A DNA stretch of 64,000 nt, from contig NZ_CP011047.1 of the NCBI RefSeq assembly GCF_000982825.1, positions 3,596,001-3,660,000 of the forward strand, read 5' to 3'. The stretch comes from Cronobacter sakazakii. GTDB lineage: Bacteria > Pseudomonadota > Gammaproteobacteria > Enterobacterales > Enterobacteriaceae. Within the stretch, counting starts at the first letter, position 1. Each line of letters starts with the position of its first letter. Positions 1-8,601 of this stretch are shown here, piece by piece. A program made the position numbers and the translations under genes. A model generated the notes under the pieces. The model ran no database searches. It saw only the letters and a list, made by a program, of their open reading frames with translations, and had not been told where the DNA came from.

Positions 1-92
1 GGGCCCGGCGTGCCGCCACCCTGCTCTTCTGCCTGTAAGCGAAAAGCCTGCTCTTTTTGCGATTCACCGAAGTATCCGAAACCAAAAAACAT
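1..92 (-). CDS. hypothetical protein, N-terminal part only
   Basis: An ATG at 92 on the minus strand follows a good GGAGGT ribosome site at 96-101 and opens a frame that stays open for 30 codons to the window edge. The peptide starts MFFGFGYFGESQKEQ and becomes Gln/Glu rich. The product is not recognised. The gene lies downstream of cheV on the same strand, but the cheV terminator separates them, so it is probably its own unit. The rest lies outside the window. Confidence 0.55.
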   Translation of the reverse strand, partial: MFFGFGYFGESQKEQAFRLQAEEQGGGTPG

Positions 93-180
93 GATGACCT
101 CCTGTATCCATCAGAGTTAACACATTAAGTGTAGCTGACCAGAAAGCCTTCGCAGGCGCGGTACGCTTACCGTCTGTCTG

Positions 181-210
181 AAAAGCGCGGGCTCCGGGCC
201 GGCCGGAGCC
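181..210 (-). terminator. rho-independent terminator of cheV
   Basis: A GC-rich hairpin (GGCTCCGG arm, 190-210) lies just after the cheV stop and is followed on the minus strand by CGCGCTTTT. This is a standard intrinsic terminator shape. Confidence 0.7.
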
Positions 211-216
211 TGGCCG

Positions 217-1185
217 TCAGCTCGCCACTTTATCGAGTACGCGCTGAATCGCCGCGGAGAGTTCGTTGATTTCGAACTTCGCCACGTAGCCATCCGCACC
301 CACTTTTCGCACATGATCTTCGTTAGCGCTGCCGGAGAGCGACGAGTGGATCACCACCGGAATCTTCTTCAGGGTCGCGTCCATTTTGATGTTACGCGTC
401 AGGGTAAAGCCGTCCATTTCAGGCATTTCAAGGTCAGTCAGCACCATCGCGATTTTATCGGTGATCGACTGCCCTTCCGCCTGCGCCTCTTTTGCCATGA
501 GCTTAATTTTTTCCCAGGCTTCGAGGCCTGTGGTATGCATGAGCGCCGGAATGCCCATGTTCTTAAGTCCGTGCTCAAGCATAGAGCGCGCCACTTTGGA
601 GTCTTCCGCCACGATAGCCACCGCGCCCGGTTTCAGTTTGAAGCTGCGCTCCTGCATCACAGTGTTCGGCTGGCCGTCACGTACAGACGGAATGATGTCA
701 TACAGAATCTGTTCAACATCCAGTACCAGCGCCAGTTCATTACTTTGATTATCGCTGTCGAGGCGCGCGATGCTGGTGATGTTGCGTGAGCTGACGCCCG
801 ATTCCGCCGTATGCACCTGGCTCCAGTCGAGGCGGATAATGTTTTCAACCGATTCCACGGCGAACGCCTGGGTGCTGCGCGCATATTCGGTCACCAGCAG
901 CAGGTTCAGGCCAGTGGTCGGTTTGCAGCCTGTCACCGCCGGCAGATCCACAACCGGGATTATCTGGCCGCGGATGTTTGCCATACCAAGCAGCGGCGCC
1001 TGCATGCCTGCGGCTTTGGTAATCGTCGGCATCGGCACGATTTCGCGCAGTTTGAAAACGTTAATACCGTACAGCTCAAGTTTCTCCTCTTCATTCGCAG
1101 ATCCCAGCCGGAAGAGAAGCAGTTCGAATTTGTTCGATAAAGCGAGATTCGCCCTCTCATCGATATCTTTCTGGAAGTTATCCAT
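217..1185 (-). CDS. cheV: chemotaxis coupling protein CheV
   Basis: This 322-residue protein has the CheV architecture: an N-terminal CheW-like domain (about 20-170) and a C-terminal response-regulator receiver domain (about 188-318). The acid pocket (EDS near 194-196), the phospho-acceptor Asp near 241 in LTDLEMP and the conserved Lys in VAKFE are visible. CheV couples receptors to CheA in the chemoreceptor array, and receiver phosphorylation is thought to tune adaptation. The start at 1185 has a GAGGT ribosome site. A FliA-like promoter lies upstream, consistent with flagellar-regulon control. Confidence 0.95.
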   Translation of the reverse strand: MDNFQKDIDERANLALSNKFELLLFRLGSANEEEKLELYGINVFKLREIVPMPTITKAAGMQAPLLGMANIRGQIIPVVDLPAVTGCKPTTGLNLLLVTEYARSTQAFAVESVENIIRLDWSQVHTAESGVSSRNITSIARLDSDNQSNELALVLDVEQILYDIIPSVRDGQPNTVMQERSFKLKPGAVAIVAEDSKVARSMLEHGLKNMGIPALMHTTGLEAWEKIKLMAKEAQAEGQSITDKIAMVLTDLEMPEMDGFTLTRNIKMDATLKKIPVVIHSSLSGSANEDHVRKVGADGYVAKFEINELSAAIQRVLDKVAS

Positions 1186-1291
1186 ATTGACCTCAAAGGT
1201 ACGCTTGTGGGTGGTGGCTCATGCGGCGAAAGGGATAACGCGCTGGTGCCTGGTTTCAGGCACTCCTTGCGCCTGAATTTGGTTTAAATCG

Positions 1292-1318
1292 TTATCGGCA
1301 GGTTTTGCAAAAAGTAGA
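1292..1318 (-). promoter_or_regulatory. FliA (sigma-28) promoter for cheV
   Basis: On the minus strand a perfect GCCGATAA -10 (1292-1299) is preceded at 11 bp by TCTACTTT (1311-1318), a partial match to TAAAGTTT. It lies about 110 bp upstream of cheV. Two other chemotaxis genes in the window have the same -10 and spacing. Confidence 0.7.
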
Positions 1319-1369
1319 GGGGGAAGATAAGAACAAATTTCGGTGAGTAACAAAAAGGCGAGCGAGCGC

Positions 1370-1396
1370 AAAAAACGAAGCCGCCCGCAGGCGGCT
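1370..1396 (-). terminator. rho-independent terminator
   Basis: GCCGCC-TGCG-GGCGGC hairpin followed by TTCGTTTTTT on the minus strand, 15 bp after the stop of the small acidic protein gene at 1412. Confidence 0.8.
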
Positions 1397-1411
1397 GACA
1401 GGCGCGAGGAT

Positions 1412-1582
1412 TCAGGGGGCCTTATGCCACGCGTCGCGCAGCGATTCGCGCCCGTGTGGCTCCTCTTTTTCCGGCAGGTCGTCCTCTTCCCACGGATTTA
1501 TCGTATTCGGCGCATCTTCGGGTAAGCCGTGATGCTCATTATCATCTGCAAGCGGTCTGTCGGGATGGCGATTGTCAGGCAT
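1412..1582 (-). CDS. small acidic hydrophilic protein, unknown function
   Basis: This 56-codon frame starts MPDNRHPDRPLADDNEHHG, has no hydrophobic stretch and is rich in Asp, Glu, Pro and His. The start is preceded by AGGAAAAAGCGCC (spacing about 8) and the frame ends shortly before a clear terminator, which supports a real gene too short for usual cut-offs. The product is not recognised; it resembles small stress-related hydrophilic proteins only in composition. Confidence 0.6.
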   Translation of the reverse strand: MPDNRHPDRPLADDNEHHGLPEDAPNTINPWEEDDLPEKEEPHGRESLRDAWHKAP

Positions 1583-1729
1583 GGCGCTTTTTCCTCATAT
1601 CCTCGGGACAAAGGAAAAGTGTAGCCTGGCTTGCGGGTGCCGACGCTTTTCTCACATCCCGCTCGCCAATGCCCGGTCAAGCGGCTAAAGTGAAACGTAG
1701 CGCCGACGCACTCACCAGAAGAGGTAAAA

Positions 1730-1966
1730 ATGACGGGATCGATTGACGAAATTATTGAAAAACTCCAGACGCGCATCCTGGCGTATGAAATTCTGTTCCA
1801 GTCATTGCTGGAAGAAGTGCCTGCTGTGCTGAAAGAACGTGTGGTCGATAATGCGCGCCACCACTTTGCAGGCCTTGAGGCTGGCGTTAACAGCGATCCG
1901 GAACGGGCGCAGAAAATTACGGCCGCACGCGCTGTAGTGGAGCAACTGCTGGCCCGCAAACATTAA
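1730..1966 (+). CDS. small helical protein, unknown function
   Basis: This 78-residue protein (MTGSIDEIIEKLQTRILAYE start) is predicted by eye to be almost entirely amphipathic helix, with no Cys, signal peptide or membrane segment. AGAGGT lies 7 bp before the ATG and a strong terminator follows. Size and helix-rich character fit small enterobacterial regulators or adaptors, but no family is recognised. Confidence 0.75.
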   Translation: MTGSIDEIIEKLQTRILAYEILFQSLLEEVPAVLKERVVDNARHHFAGLEAGVNSDPERAQKITAARAVVEQLLARKH

Positions 1967-2039
1967 TTCATTAAGAAGCATTATCGCAGCGCGAAAGTGC
2001 GACGTATTTATTTCCGACCCTGAATGGAAATAAAAAAGA

Positions 2040-2064
2040 AAAAGCCCGCAAGCGGGCTTTTTTT
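2040..2064 (+). terminator. rho-independent terminator
   Basis: AAAGCCCGC-AA-GCGGGCTTTTTTT hairpin with T run, downstream of the helical protein gene. It can also serve the minus-strand csp/ymcF unit, because the opposite strand has an A-flanked mirror image. Confidence 0.85.
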
Positions 2065-2082
2065 ACTGAATGAGGCGTATTT

Positions 2083-2283
2083 TTAGCGATGCGTATTCGT
2101 TTCGGAATGCATCATCGCGTAGCTGTCGTAACGTTCAGCCGCTGCAAAACCCACCAGCATGGCGGATTTGCAGAATATACATTTTGCGCCGTGCGGATTT
2201 TTATCGGTCACGTCGAAACGGGAAGTACGATACTGCGAGCCATGACACGCAGGGCATCTGAAATGCAAGCCTGCTGCAATCAT
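2083..2283 (-). CDS. ymcF: YmcF-family small zinc-ribbon cold-shock protein
   Basis: The protein carries the HFRCPACHGSQYRTS core and a KCIFCKS motif, a CxxC...CxxC zinc-ribbon pattern matching E. coli YmcF/YnfQ, which are encoded directly downstream of cold-shock genes. Here it starts 7 bp after the csp stop, in the same transcript. ATG 2283 was chosen; it has only a weak ribosome site. A frame extending to 2307 would overlap csp. E. coli relatives are reported to use unusual starts, so the true start is uncertain. Function is unknown; co-induction with csp at low temperature is inferred. Confidence 0.8.
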   Translation of the reverse strand: MIAAGLHFRCPACHGSQYRTSRFDVTDKNPHGAKCIFCKSAMLVGFAAAERYDSYAMMHSETNTHR

Positions 2284-2290
2284 GTTGTCT

Positions 2291-2503
2291 TTAGAGCGCC
2301 ACCACATTCACGGCTGACGGGCCTTTCGCGCCGTTTTCAACCGAGAATTCAACCTGCTGACCTTCGGTCAGTGTGCGAAAATTATCGCTCTGGATAGCGG
2401 AGAAATGGACGAATACGTCTTTGCTGCCGTCTGCCGGTGCGATAAAACCAAAGCCTTTATCCGCGTTAAACCATTTCACTGAACCATTCATTCTGTTAGC
2501 CAT
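2291..2503 (-). CDS. cold-shock protein, CspA family
   Basis: This 70-residue single cold-shock domain has RNP1 (KGFGFI) and RNP2 (VFVHF), and binds single-stranded RNA/DNA as an RNA chaperone. It lacks any extension. The pairing with ymcF and the cold-box leader point to the cold-inducible CspG/CspB subgroup rather than constitutive CspC/CspE. It is transcribed from the extended -10 promoter at 2689-2717 with an approximately 180-nt leader. Confidence 0.93.
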   Translation of the reverse strand: MANRMNGSVKWFNADKGFGFIAPADGSKDVFVHFSAIQSDNFRTLTEGQQVEFSVENGAKGPSAVNVVAL

Positions 2504-2688
2504 ATTTTAATACCTTTATACTTGAGCCTTGCGGCGAAAATGGTTTGAATGACAGAAATATTCAGTGCTTAAGAGGGAACTCAAAAGAAGAGATATCGAA
2601 GGATAACGTCTGGAGATGAGTACTACTGAAGTGGAGGACTCGTACCAACCACTGCACAACGGGTTCTGCGTATCAAACCGAGGAGTTC
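2504..2688 (-). promoter_or_regulatory. cspA-type long 5' leader with cold box
   Basis: Two E. coli cspA leader landmarks are present on the minus strand: a cold-box-like block GGTTTGATACGCAGAA (2664-2679) near the transcript start, and the upstream-box hairpin GCCGCAAGGC (2526-2535) about 25 nt before the start codon. In E. coli this leader refolds at low temperature to expose the ribosome site. Homology is judged by eye. Confidence 0.75.
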
Positions 2689-2717
2689 ATTAACGCATGC
2701 CCCACTCTTTTAAGCAA
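2689..2717 (-). promoter_or_regulatory. csp promoter
   Basis: On the minus strand TTGCTT (2712-2717), a 17-bp spacer and GTTAAT (2689-2694) with an upstream TGC extended -10. It is correctly placed a few bases before the cold box. Confidence 0.6.
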
Positions 2718-3012
2718 GCAGTAATGTGCCTTTTACAAAACTATATATTTACACCCGCACGGCATTGTGCCGCTAGTCGATTTTTTCATTTATTGCCACT
2801 CAGACGAAAAATAAATTCTCCGGTTCGTTAAAAAAGCGGCCACGGTTATTTTAGACAATATATTTTGTAACCATTGATAAAGCGTGACGCTATTTCTCTG
2901 ACAGCGCCACGCCATTATTTTCAGCCCCATTCGACTCTTGCGTGACTCTCGATTGCCGTTAAAACCCCACGTCGACGTGCGTCATGCGTGAATTATTGTT
3001 AAGGTTTGTCTG

Positions 3013-3690
3013 ATGACAACACTGGACGAGGTAATGATGAACACGTTTGTCAGACCCACGCTGACGCTGCCGAATCAGGAAGAGAAACTGCTGCTGCACT
3101 CCTGCTGTGCGCCGTGCTCGGGCGAGGTCATGGAGGCGCTGCAGGCTTCCGGTATCGACTACACCATCTTTTTCTATAACCCCAATATTCATCCCCAGAA
3201 GGAATACCTGCTGCGTAAAGAGGAAAATATCCGCTTTGCTGAACAGCACGGTATCCCTTTTGTGGACGCCGATTACGATACCGATAACTGGTTCGAGCGC
3301 GCCAGAGGAATGGAGTGGGAGCCTGAGCGCGGCGTGCGCTGCACCATGTGCTTCGATATGCGATTTGAACGCACCGCGCTTTATGCGCATGAAAACGGCT
3401 TTAAGGTGATAAGCAGCTCGCTTGGTATTTCACGCTGGAAAAATATGCAGCAGATTAACGACTGTGGTCACCGCGCCGCGGCCCCGTATGAAGGCATGGT
3501 GTACTGGGACTATAACTGGCGTAAACAGGGCGGCTCGGCGCGCATGATTGAAATCAGCAAGCGCGAGCGCTTTTATCAGCAGGAATATTGCGGTTGCGTC
3601 TATTCGCTGCGTGACTCCAACCTGCACCGTAAAGCGCAGGGCAGACCGTTAATTAAAATCGGCACGCTCTATTATGGCGATGAGTCATAA
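3013..3690 (+). CDS. queH: epoxyqueuosine reductase QueH
   Basis: This 225-residue DUF208/QueH protein catalyses the last step of queuosine tRNA modification, reducing epoxyqueuosine to queuosine. The metal-binding cysteines are all visible: the CCAPC group (Cys31, 32, 35), CTMC (110, 113) and CGC (193, 195), expected to bind an iron-sulfur cluster plus a second metal. QueH is the non-homologous alternative to cobalamin-dependent QueG. Start 3013 has AAGG at 8 bp; ATG 3037 with GAGG is also plausible. It is a single gene closed by a terminator. Confidence 0.93.
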   Translation: MTTLDEVMMNTFVRPTLTLPNQEEKLLLHSCCAPCSGEVMEALQASGIDYTIFFYNPNIHPQKEYLLRKEENIRFAEQHGIPFVDADYDTDNWFERARGMEWEPERGVRCTMCFDMRFERTALYAHENGFKVISSSLGISRWKNMQQINDCGHRAAAPYEGMVYWDYNWRKQGGSARMIEISKRERFYQQEYCGCVYSLRDSNLHRKAQGRPLIKIGTLYYGDES

Positions 3691-3725
3691 CGGTAACGGG
3701 CATCGTTAAGATTGACCTCATTACG

Positions 3726-3757
3726 AAAAAGCCAGGTCTCAGACCTGGCTTTTTATT
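3726..3757. terminator. bidirectional terminator
   Basis: AAAAGCCAGGTCT-CAG-ACCTGGCTTTTT lies between the convergent queH and the membrane protein gene. It is symmetric and can act in both directions. Confidence 0.9.
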
Positions 3758-4218
3758 TAATCACTGCTGCTACTGTCGCAGTCGCCCCCTGAGCCGCTGT
3801 CCGAACTGCAGCTGTCATGATGCAAGACGTGCGACTGTGTGGATGTCGAATTAGATGAATCGTGGTTCGTCCCCGGGTGATGCGAGGTATCGGTGTAATA
3901 ACCGGTGTCGCCGCATTGACCATGCGGCGCAGTCGTAAAAAGCCAGATGACGGTTTTTACCGCGTGCAGCATGACAGGAATTCCCACCAGCGCCTGTGCG
4001 ACACGTGTAACCCAGATCGAGGAATTTATCACCCTATCCGCCGTGAGGTATTCCATCAGCGGCGTAAATGCGACGACCTGAAACAGCGCCAGCCAGAACC
4101 CCAGCAAAAAACTGTAAGCGATAACGCTGTACCCCATAAATGCCAGCAGCTGTTTTATGCTTAAACGATAACCCCAGCGTAAGGTATTTCGCCAGTATGT
4201 GAAGTAGCGGTGTCGCAT
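3757..4218 (-). CDS. membrane protein with Ser/Asp/His-rich tail
   Basis: This 153-residue protein has two hydrophobic segments (about 25-50 and 75-100), then a low-complexity tail (about 108-153) dominated by Ser, Asp, His and Thr, ending SSSD. The tail resembles metal-binding or disordered regions. An AGGAATCAG ribosome site precedes the start. No family is recognised; a role in metal handling is only a composition-based guess. Confidence 0.7.
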   Translation of the reverse strand: MRHRYFTYWRNTLRWGYRLSIKQLLAFMGYSVIAYSFLLGFWLALFQVVAFTPLMEYLTADRVINSSIWVTRVAQALVGIPVMLHAVKTVIWLFTTAPHGQCGDTGYYTDTSHHPGTNHDSSNSTSTQSHVLHHDSCSSDSGSGGDCDSSSSD

Positions 4219-4395
4219 CCCTGATTCCTCTTATTATTGGTAAACAGGTTACCGCACCGGCACGTAGCCTGAAACTACCAGAATCGTGATCGCGCGGTAT
4301 AAAAAAAGCGCAGCCGTAAATTAAAAAAAGAAAAATCGGGCTATTGCGACTCAATGTGTGTAAGGTGCCCCCTCCACAATTCAAAGAAGATACTT

Positions 4396-4569
4396 ATGGC
4401 TATTCATAAAAGAAAATCGCAAGACAGTTACTTAAGCCGCGTCACCTGCCCGAAATGCAACGAAAAATCTGAACACAGCGCCGCCCGCGTCAACAAGCAA
4501 AAAACGCTCATCTGCCCCGCCTGCAATCATTTATTTGTCTTCGCGCAGACTCCAGCGCATCCACTCTAA
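4396..4569 (+). CDS. small zinc-ribbon protein
   Basis: This 57-residue basic protein has two CxxC motifs (CPKC, CPAC) about 28 residues apart, typical of a single zinc ribbon. Start 4396 was chosen because AAGAAGA precedes it and the basic N-terminus MAIHKRKSQ follows. It could bind nucleic acid. The gene is not assigned to a named family. Confidence 0.7.
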   Translation: MAIHKRKSQDSYLSRVTCPKCNEKSEHSAARVNKQKTLICPACNHLFVFAQTPAHPL

Positions 4570-4858
4570 AACCTGTTTGACTATCCGGTTAAAAGCGCCG
4601 GTATTCCTGGTGCTTTTAATCAATTACCGCTATTTTATTAGCATGCTAATGCTTCGCCGCCTTATTTAATCCAACACTCCCGCGCCATAAATATCGTGTC
4701 ACATTCCAATAAAATAAAATTAACGAAAAGTAAATCAGAACACATCCTTTTAAAATGAGCATTACGCTTTTAATATTATTACATTTATGCCACCTGTTTC
4801 ATTAACATTATCACACGTCCATCTGCATTTCTTTGCGTTTATTTACTTTAACCCTGTC
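4570..4858. other. AT-rich intergenic region
   Basis: No credible coding frame or RNA is seen. The last third leads into the FliA promoter of the chemoreceptor gene. Confidence 0.5.
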
Positions 4859-4885
4859 TAAAAGCCGATCCTCTGCCGCCGATAA
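4859..4885 (+). promoter_or_regulatory. FliA (sigma-28) promoter for chemoreceptor
   Basis: TAAAAGCC (4859-4866), 11-bp spacer, GCCGATAA (4878-4885). This is a near-consensus flagellar class-3 promoter about 45-75 bp before the receptor start. Confidence 0.85.
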
Positions 4886-5116
4886 ACGCCATGAACCGTT
4901 TATATCGCGTGATGGAGAAATATCGTTGAGTATGAAAGTGAATATAAAAAGGATGGCAATGACAGTAAGGTTGTTTTCATTTATAACCCTTGGCGCGTTA
5001 ATCGTTATTTTTCTCGCCAGTTCCGCCTCTAACCTGTGGTCGTTAACACGCAGTAATCAGGGGTGATGCTGCCAACTTACTGATTTAGTGTATGATGGTG
5101 TTTTTGAGGTGCTCCA

Positions 5117-5392
5117 GTGGCTTCTGTTTCTATCAGCTGTCCCTCCTGTTCAGCTACTGACGGGGTGGTGCGTAACGGCAAAAGCACCGCCGGACATCAG
5201 CGCTATCTCTGCTCTCACTGCCGTAAAACATGGCAACTGCAGTTCACTTACACCGCTTCTCAACCCGGTACGCACCAGAAAATCATTGATATGGCCATGA
5301 ATGGCGTTGGATGCCGGGCAACCGCCCGCATTATGGGCGTTGGCCTCAACACGATTTTCCGCCATTTAAAAAACTCAGGCCGCAGTCGGTAA
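5117..5392 (+). CDS. insA: IS1 protein InsA
   Basis: This 91-residue DNA-binding protein has an N-terminal zinc finger (CPSCSA...CSHC) and a helix-turn-helix. Alone it binds IS1 ends and represses. A -1 slip at A6C (5368-5374) fuses it to InsB to give the transposase. Confidence 0.97.
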   Translation: MASVSISCPSCSATDGVVRNGKSTAGHQRYLCSHCRKTWQLQFTYTASQPGTHQKIIDMAMNGVGCRATARIMGVGLNTIFRHLKNSGRSR

Positions 5393-5814
5393 CCTCGCGC
5401 ATACAGCCGGGCAGTGACGTCATCGTCTGCGCGGAAATGGACGAACAGTGGGGATACGTCGGGGCTAAATCGCGCCAGCGCTGGCTGTTTTACGCGTATG
5501 ACAGGCTCCGGAAGACGGTTGTTGCGCACGTATTCGGTGAACGCACTATGGCGACGCTGGGGCGTCTTATGAGCCTGCTGTCACCCTTTGACGTGGTGAT
5601 ATGGATGACGGATGGCTGGCCGCTGTATGAATCCCGCCTGAAGGGAAAGCTGCACGTAATCAGCAAGCGATATACGCAGCGAATTGAGCGGCATAACCTG
5701 AATCTGAGGCAGCACCTGGCACGGCTGGGACGGAAGTCGCTGTCGTTCTCAAAATCGGTGGAGCTGCATGACAAAGTCATCGGGCATTATCTGAACATAA
5801 AACACTATCAATAA
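5311..5814 (+). CDS. insB: IS1 transposase catalytic part InsB
   Basis: This 167-codon frame carries the DDE-type catalytic domain and is expressed as the InsAB frameshift fusion. The frame is full length and overlaps insA by 82 bp in the usual IS1 arrangement. Catalytic acidic residues lie in the EMDEQWGYVG and DGWPLY regions. Confidence 0.97.
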   Translation: MPGNRPHYGRWPQHDFPPFKKLRPQSVTSRIQPGSDVIVCAEMDEQWGYVGAKSRQRWLFYAYDRLRKTVVAHVFGERTMATLGRLMSLLSPFDVVIWMTDGWPLYESRLKGKLHVISKRYTQRIERHNLNLRQHLARLGRKSLSFSKSVELHDKVIGHYLNIKHYQ

Positions 5815-7340
5815 GTTGGAGTCATTACCTAATCAGGCGCTGGATGATGTGAATAAAGAAATCCGCGTCGTGCTTTCCGTGGTAGACCCGATTAACCATA
5901 GCCGGACCGTTCGCGTGCGCCTGATGGAAGCGATGATTAATCAGTCATTAGGCAAAACCTCACAGGCGGAAACCTCACTGGAGGGCGCGAATGAATTCCT
6001 ACAGCACGCGGTGGAAACTTTTGATTCCTATATGGCTTCGCCTCGTACGCCGGGAGAAGAGGAAATTTTAGCGCCCTATCGACAGACCTGGCAGAATTAT
6101 CTCGACAATGGTTTACGGCCCATGATCGAGGCCGCAACCAATAATGACGTAGAGCGCTTTAACCAGCTTGCAAGCTTTACCGTACCGGCGCTGGATTATC
6201 AGTTCGAAAATGAATTGCTGAAACTCCTCTCTTTCCGGGAAGATTATGCGCATAACCTTAATCTGGATGCGCAGGAACAATTTAAATATAGCCTTACGTT
6301 GCTGGGTGGGTTTACGATTATTTTCATTCTGATTCTGCTTGCGGTATTTATTCTTATCCAGCGTCGCATCCTTAAACCACTGGATATCGCGCACGCCCAG
6401 TGCAAGAAAATCGCTGAAGGTGATTTACAGAATCCGATTATTTCGCATTCCGGTGATGAAATTGGCAGGATGCTTACCGCGCTTGAACAAATGCGCCAGT
6501 CCCTGCGCAATATTATTATTCAGGTCCGCGATTCCAGCGACAGCGTGGCGCATGCCGCTGATGAAATCGCCGCCGGGAATATCGATCTCTCCGCCCGCAC
6601 TGAAGAGCAGGCGGCGTCTCTTGGCGAAACCGCGGCCAGCATGGAGCAGTTGACCTCCACCGTGAAGCATACGTCTGACAATACGCATAATGCAGACCTG
6701 CTGGCGGGTTCAATGCGTGAATCGGCGCAGGAGGGCAATCAGATTATGGAAGAAGCCGTGGAATCCATGATGGAGCTTGAATCGAGCGCCAGACGTATCG
6801 ACTCCATTACCGGCATCATCGAAGGCATCGCCTTCCAGACCAATATTCTGGCGCTCAACGCCGCCGTTGAAGCGGCACGCGCGGGCGAACAGGGCCGCGG
6901 ATTCGCGGTAGTGGCAAGCGAGGTGCGCAACCTGGCGCAGCGCTCTTCCGCGGCCGCCAAAGAGATTAAAGAGCTGATTGAACAGTCCGGCACGCATATT
7001 ACCTCCGGCAGCGAGAAAGTCAGCCGCGCGGGCGAAAGCATGAAGGCAATCATCAATTCTGTTAATCAGGTGTCGGTGCTTATGTCCGAGCTGGCGTTGT
7101 CCACCGGCGAACAGAGCCGCGGCATTGAACAAATTAACCTTGCGGTCAACCAGATGGACGCGGTCACGCAGCAGAACGCGGCGCTCGTGGAAGAAGCCTC
7201 TTCCGCCGCAATGTCGCTGAAAGAGCAGTCTCACCTGCTCAAGCAAACCGTCGATATCTTTAAAGTTAGCTGACAAAAAAATAGGGTTTAGGTCTCAGGG
7301 AACACGACGCCATCAGGCAGTCTCATTCATGTGTTCCTGA

Positions 7341-7380
7341 ATAAAGCGCCGGGCGACAGGATGCGCCCGGCGCTTTATTC
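7341..7380. terminator. bidirectional terminator after the receptor gene
   Basis: AAAGCGCCGGGCG ... GCGCCCGGCGCTTT perfect hairpin followed by ATT, 70 bp after the receptor stop. Confidence 0.8.
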
Positions 7381-7494
7381 ACTACGCCGCGCCGCGCTCG
7401 GTTTCAGGACTGCATAAGACGCATCTCATCCCACTGGCACTATTTTCATGTTAAAAAAGAGATTATTTACGGGCATATGCTTCAGGAAAAACGC

Positions 7495-8283
7495 ATGTCT
7501 GCCGACGATCTCTCCCAAATGGGCGGTGCCCGCGTGACGCTCACGGCGGATAAAACAGGCCGCGCGGTAATTGAAAAATGCCCGGTGGGAGCCGTTGAAT
7601 ACGCTTTCTATCAGGATGCGGCACAAGAACTTACTGATGCCGGTATCCTGACCCCAACGTTGTTCGCTGCCGATGCTGAGCGGCGCAAGCTGACGCTTGA
7701 GTATATACCGCACGCCATTGACCAGGACGACGTGGCGGACGACCGTATTCTTGCGATACTGGCGCGCCTGCACGGTTATCCGGCTCATCCCGGCTGGCAT
7801 TATCACCCTCATGGCTGGTCAGGTGCTGCGCTTGAAAACGCGCTCAGCCTCCTGGCACTCCCTGTACAAGCCGCCAGGCAGTTACGCACTTTTCACCGCC
7901 ACAGCGCTGTGCTGTTTGATAAACCCGGCCTGATTTCCGGCGACAGCAATGCGGGCAACTGGGGCAGAAGAGAAAATGGTGAACCGGTGCTGTTCGACTG
8001 GGAAAGATTCGGGCGTGGAAGCCCGGCGATTGACCTCGCACCGCTGATTAAAGGCATGGGCACGGCGCAGGTATTTGTGCAGATGGCCGGGCGTTACTGC
8101 CGCTTCTCATCTCATTACCCGGTGAGTGAACTCGCGCGCGAAATCGCCATCGCTAAAGCCTGGATTGTTACCGAGGTGGTCATACTGCTCCATGAGCGAC
8201 AAAAAGCGTCGCTCCCCTTATATCTCAACTGGTACCGGCAAAATTTGCCCGACTGGCTGAATAAGTCGGTCAGGCTGCTGTAA
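7495..8283 (+). CDS. aminoglycoside-phosphotransferase-like kinase
   Basis: This is a protein-kinase-fold small-molecule kinase of the APH/choline kinase group. The catalytic-loop equivalent SGDSNAGNWG and the metal-binding VLFDWERFG stand in the right order about 20 residues apart. The usual His of the HxD loop is replaced (ISGD). Start 7495 was chosen for its AGGAA site; ATG 7477 adds six residues. The substrate is unknown and nothing suggests real antibiotic resistance. It is monocistronic. Confidence 0.8.
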   Translation: MSADDLSQMGGARVTLTADKTGRAVIEKCPVGAVEYAFYQDAAQELTDAGILTPTLFAADAERRKLTLEYIPHAIDQDDVADDRILAILARLHGYPAHPGWHYHPHGWSGAALENALSLLALPVQAARQLRTFHRHSAVLFDKPGLISGDSNAGNWGRRENGEPVLFDWERFGRGSPAIDLAPLIKGMGTAQVFVQMAGRYCRFSSHYPVSELAREIAIAKAWIVTEVVILLHERQKASLPLYLNWYRQNLPDWLNKSVRLL

Positions 8284-8601
8284 AAAATACGCTGTTATAA
8301 ATAGTCAAACCACGGCTTAAAGGCCGTCATCGCGAATAAAATAAAAATGCAGGTTAATTAGTGGAGCGGGCTAAAAGTTGCAGACGCCCTGCTGCTGGAT
8401 CTTTCATTTCTGGGCGCGCGGTATTGTAAAATTCATCATCAGGCGCCTCCAGTTGTAATATCGCCGCCCCCCCAAATTAAGGGGGGCGTTCCGGCATGGA
8501 ATATTTTCATCTTATTAATAGTTCGCGTAAGGTTCGTCATTCCGCCGTTATCCCTGCGTCAGTAAATACGCAGGGATTCTTTTAAAGAACAGGAGTTCGC
8601 C
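8284..8601. other. intergenic region with GC hairpin
   Basis: No gene is seen. A C7/G6 hairpin (8465-8488) with loop CAAATTAA is the only clear structure. The downstream gene starts after AACAGGAG. Confidence 0.45.

Larger units (their letters stand above)
5062..5829 (+). mobile_element. IS1 (768 bp, complete)
   Basis: Ends are GGTGATGCTGCCAACTTA and the inverted GGTAATGACTCCAACTTA. Length is exactly 768 bp. It is flanked by the 8-bp duplication TAATCAGG (5054-5061 and 5830-5837). insA and insB are intact with the A6C slippery site at 5368-5374, so it appears transposition-competent. An intact target duplication and no decay suggest a recent insertion. Confidence 0.98.
4932..7273 (+). pseudogene. 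methyl-accepting chemotaxis receptor interrupted by IS1
   Basis: Removing IS1 and one copy of its target repeat restores a 521-codon Tar/Trg-type receptor: N-terminal membrane segment, periplasmic four-helix domain, second membrane segment (GGFTIIFILILLAVF at about 6306), HAMP, and the signalling hairpin with the highly conserved tip near 6830-6900. The split leaves a 43-residue N-terminal stub that reads into IS1 and a 3' part with no membrane anchor. Start 4932 is used; ATG 4959 has a better ribosome site (AAGGA). The C-terminus has no NWETF-type CheR/CheB tether. Confidence 0.93.

Noticed and set aside
3757..4218. Ser/Asp/His-rich membrane protein as a known metal exporter
   Set aside because: Too small, only two membrane segments and no transporter motif.
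6710..7276. Minus-strand frame opposite the chemoreceptor signalling domain
   Set aside because: Shadow of the receptor; His/Arg/Leu-rich reverse translation.
8465..8488. C7/G6 hairpin as a terminator of the kinase gene
   Set aside because: No T run follows, and it lies 180 bp after the stop.
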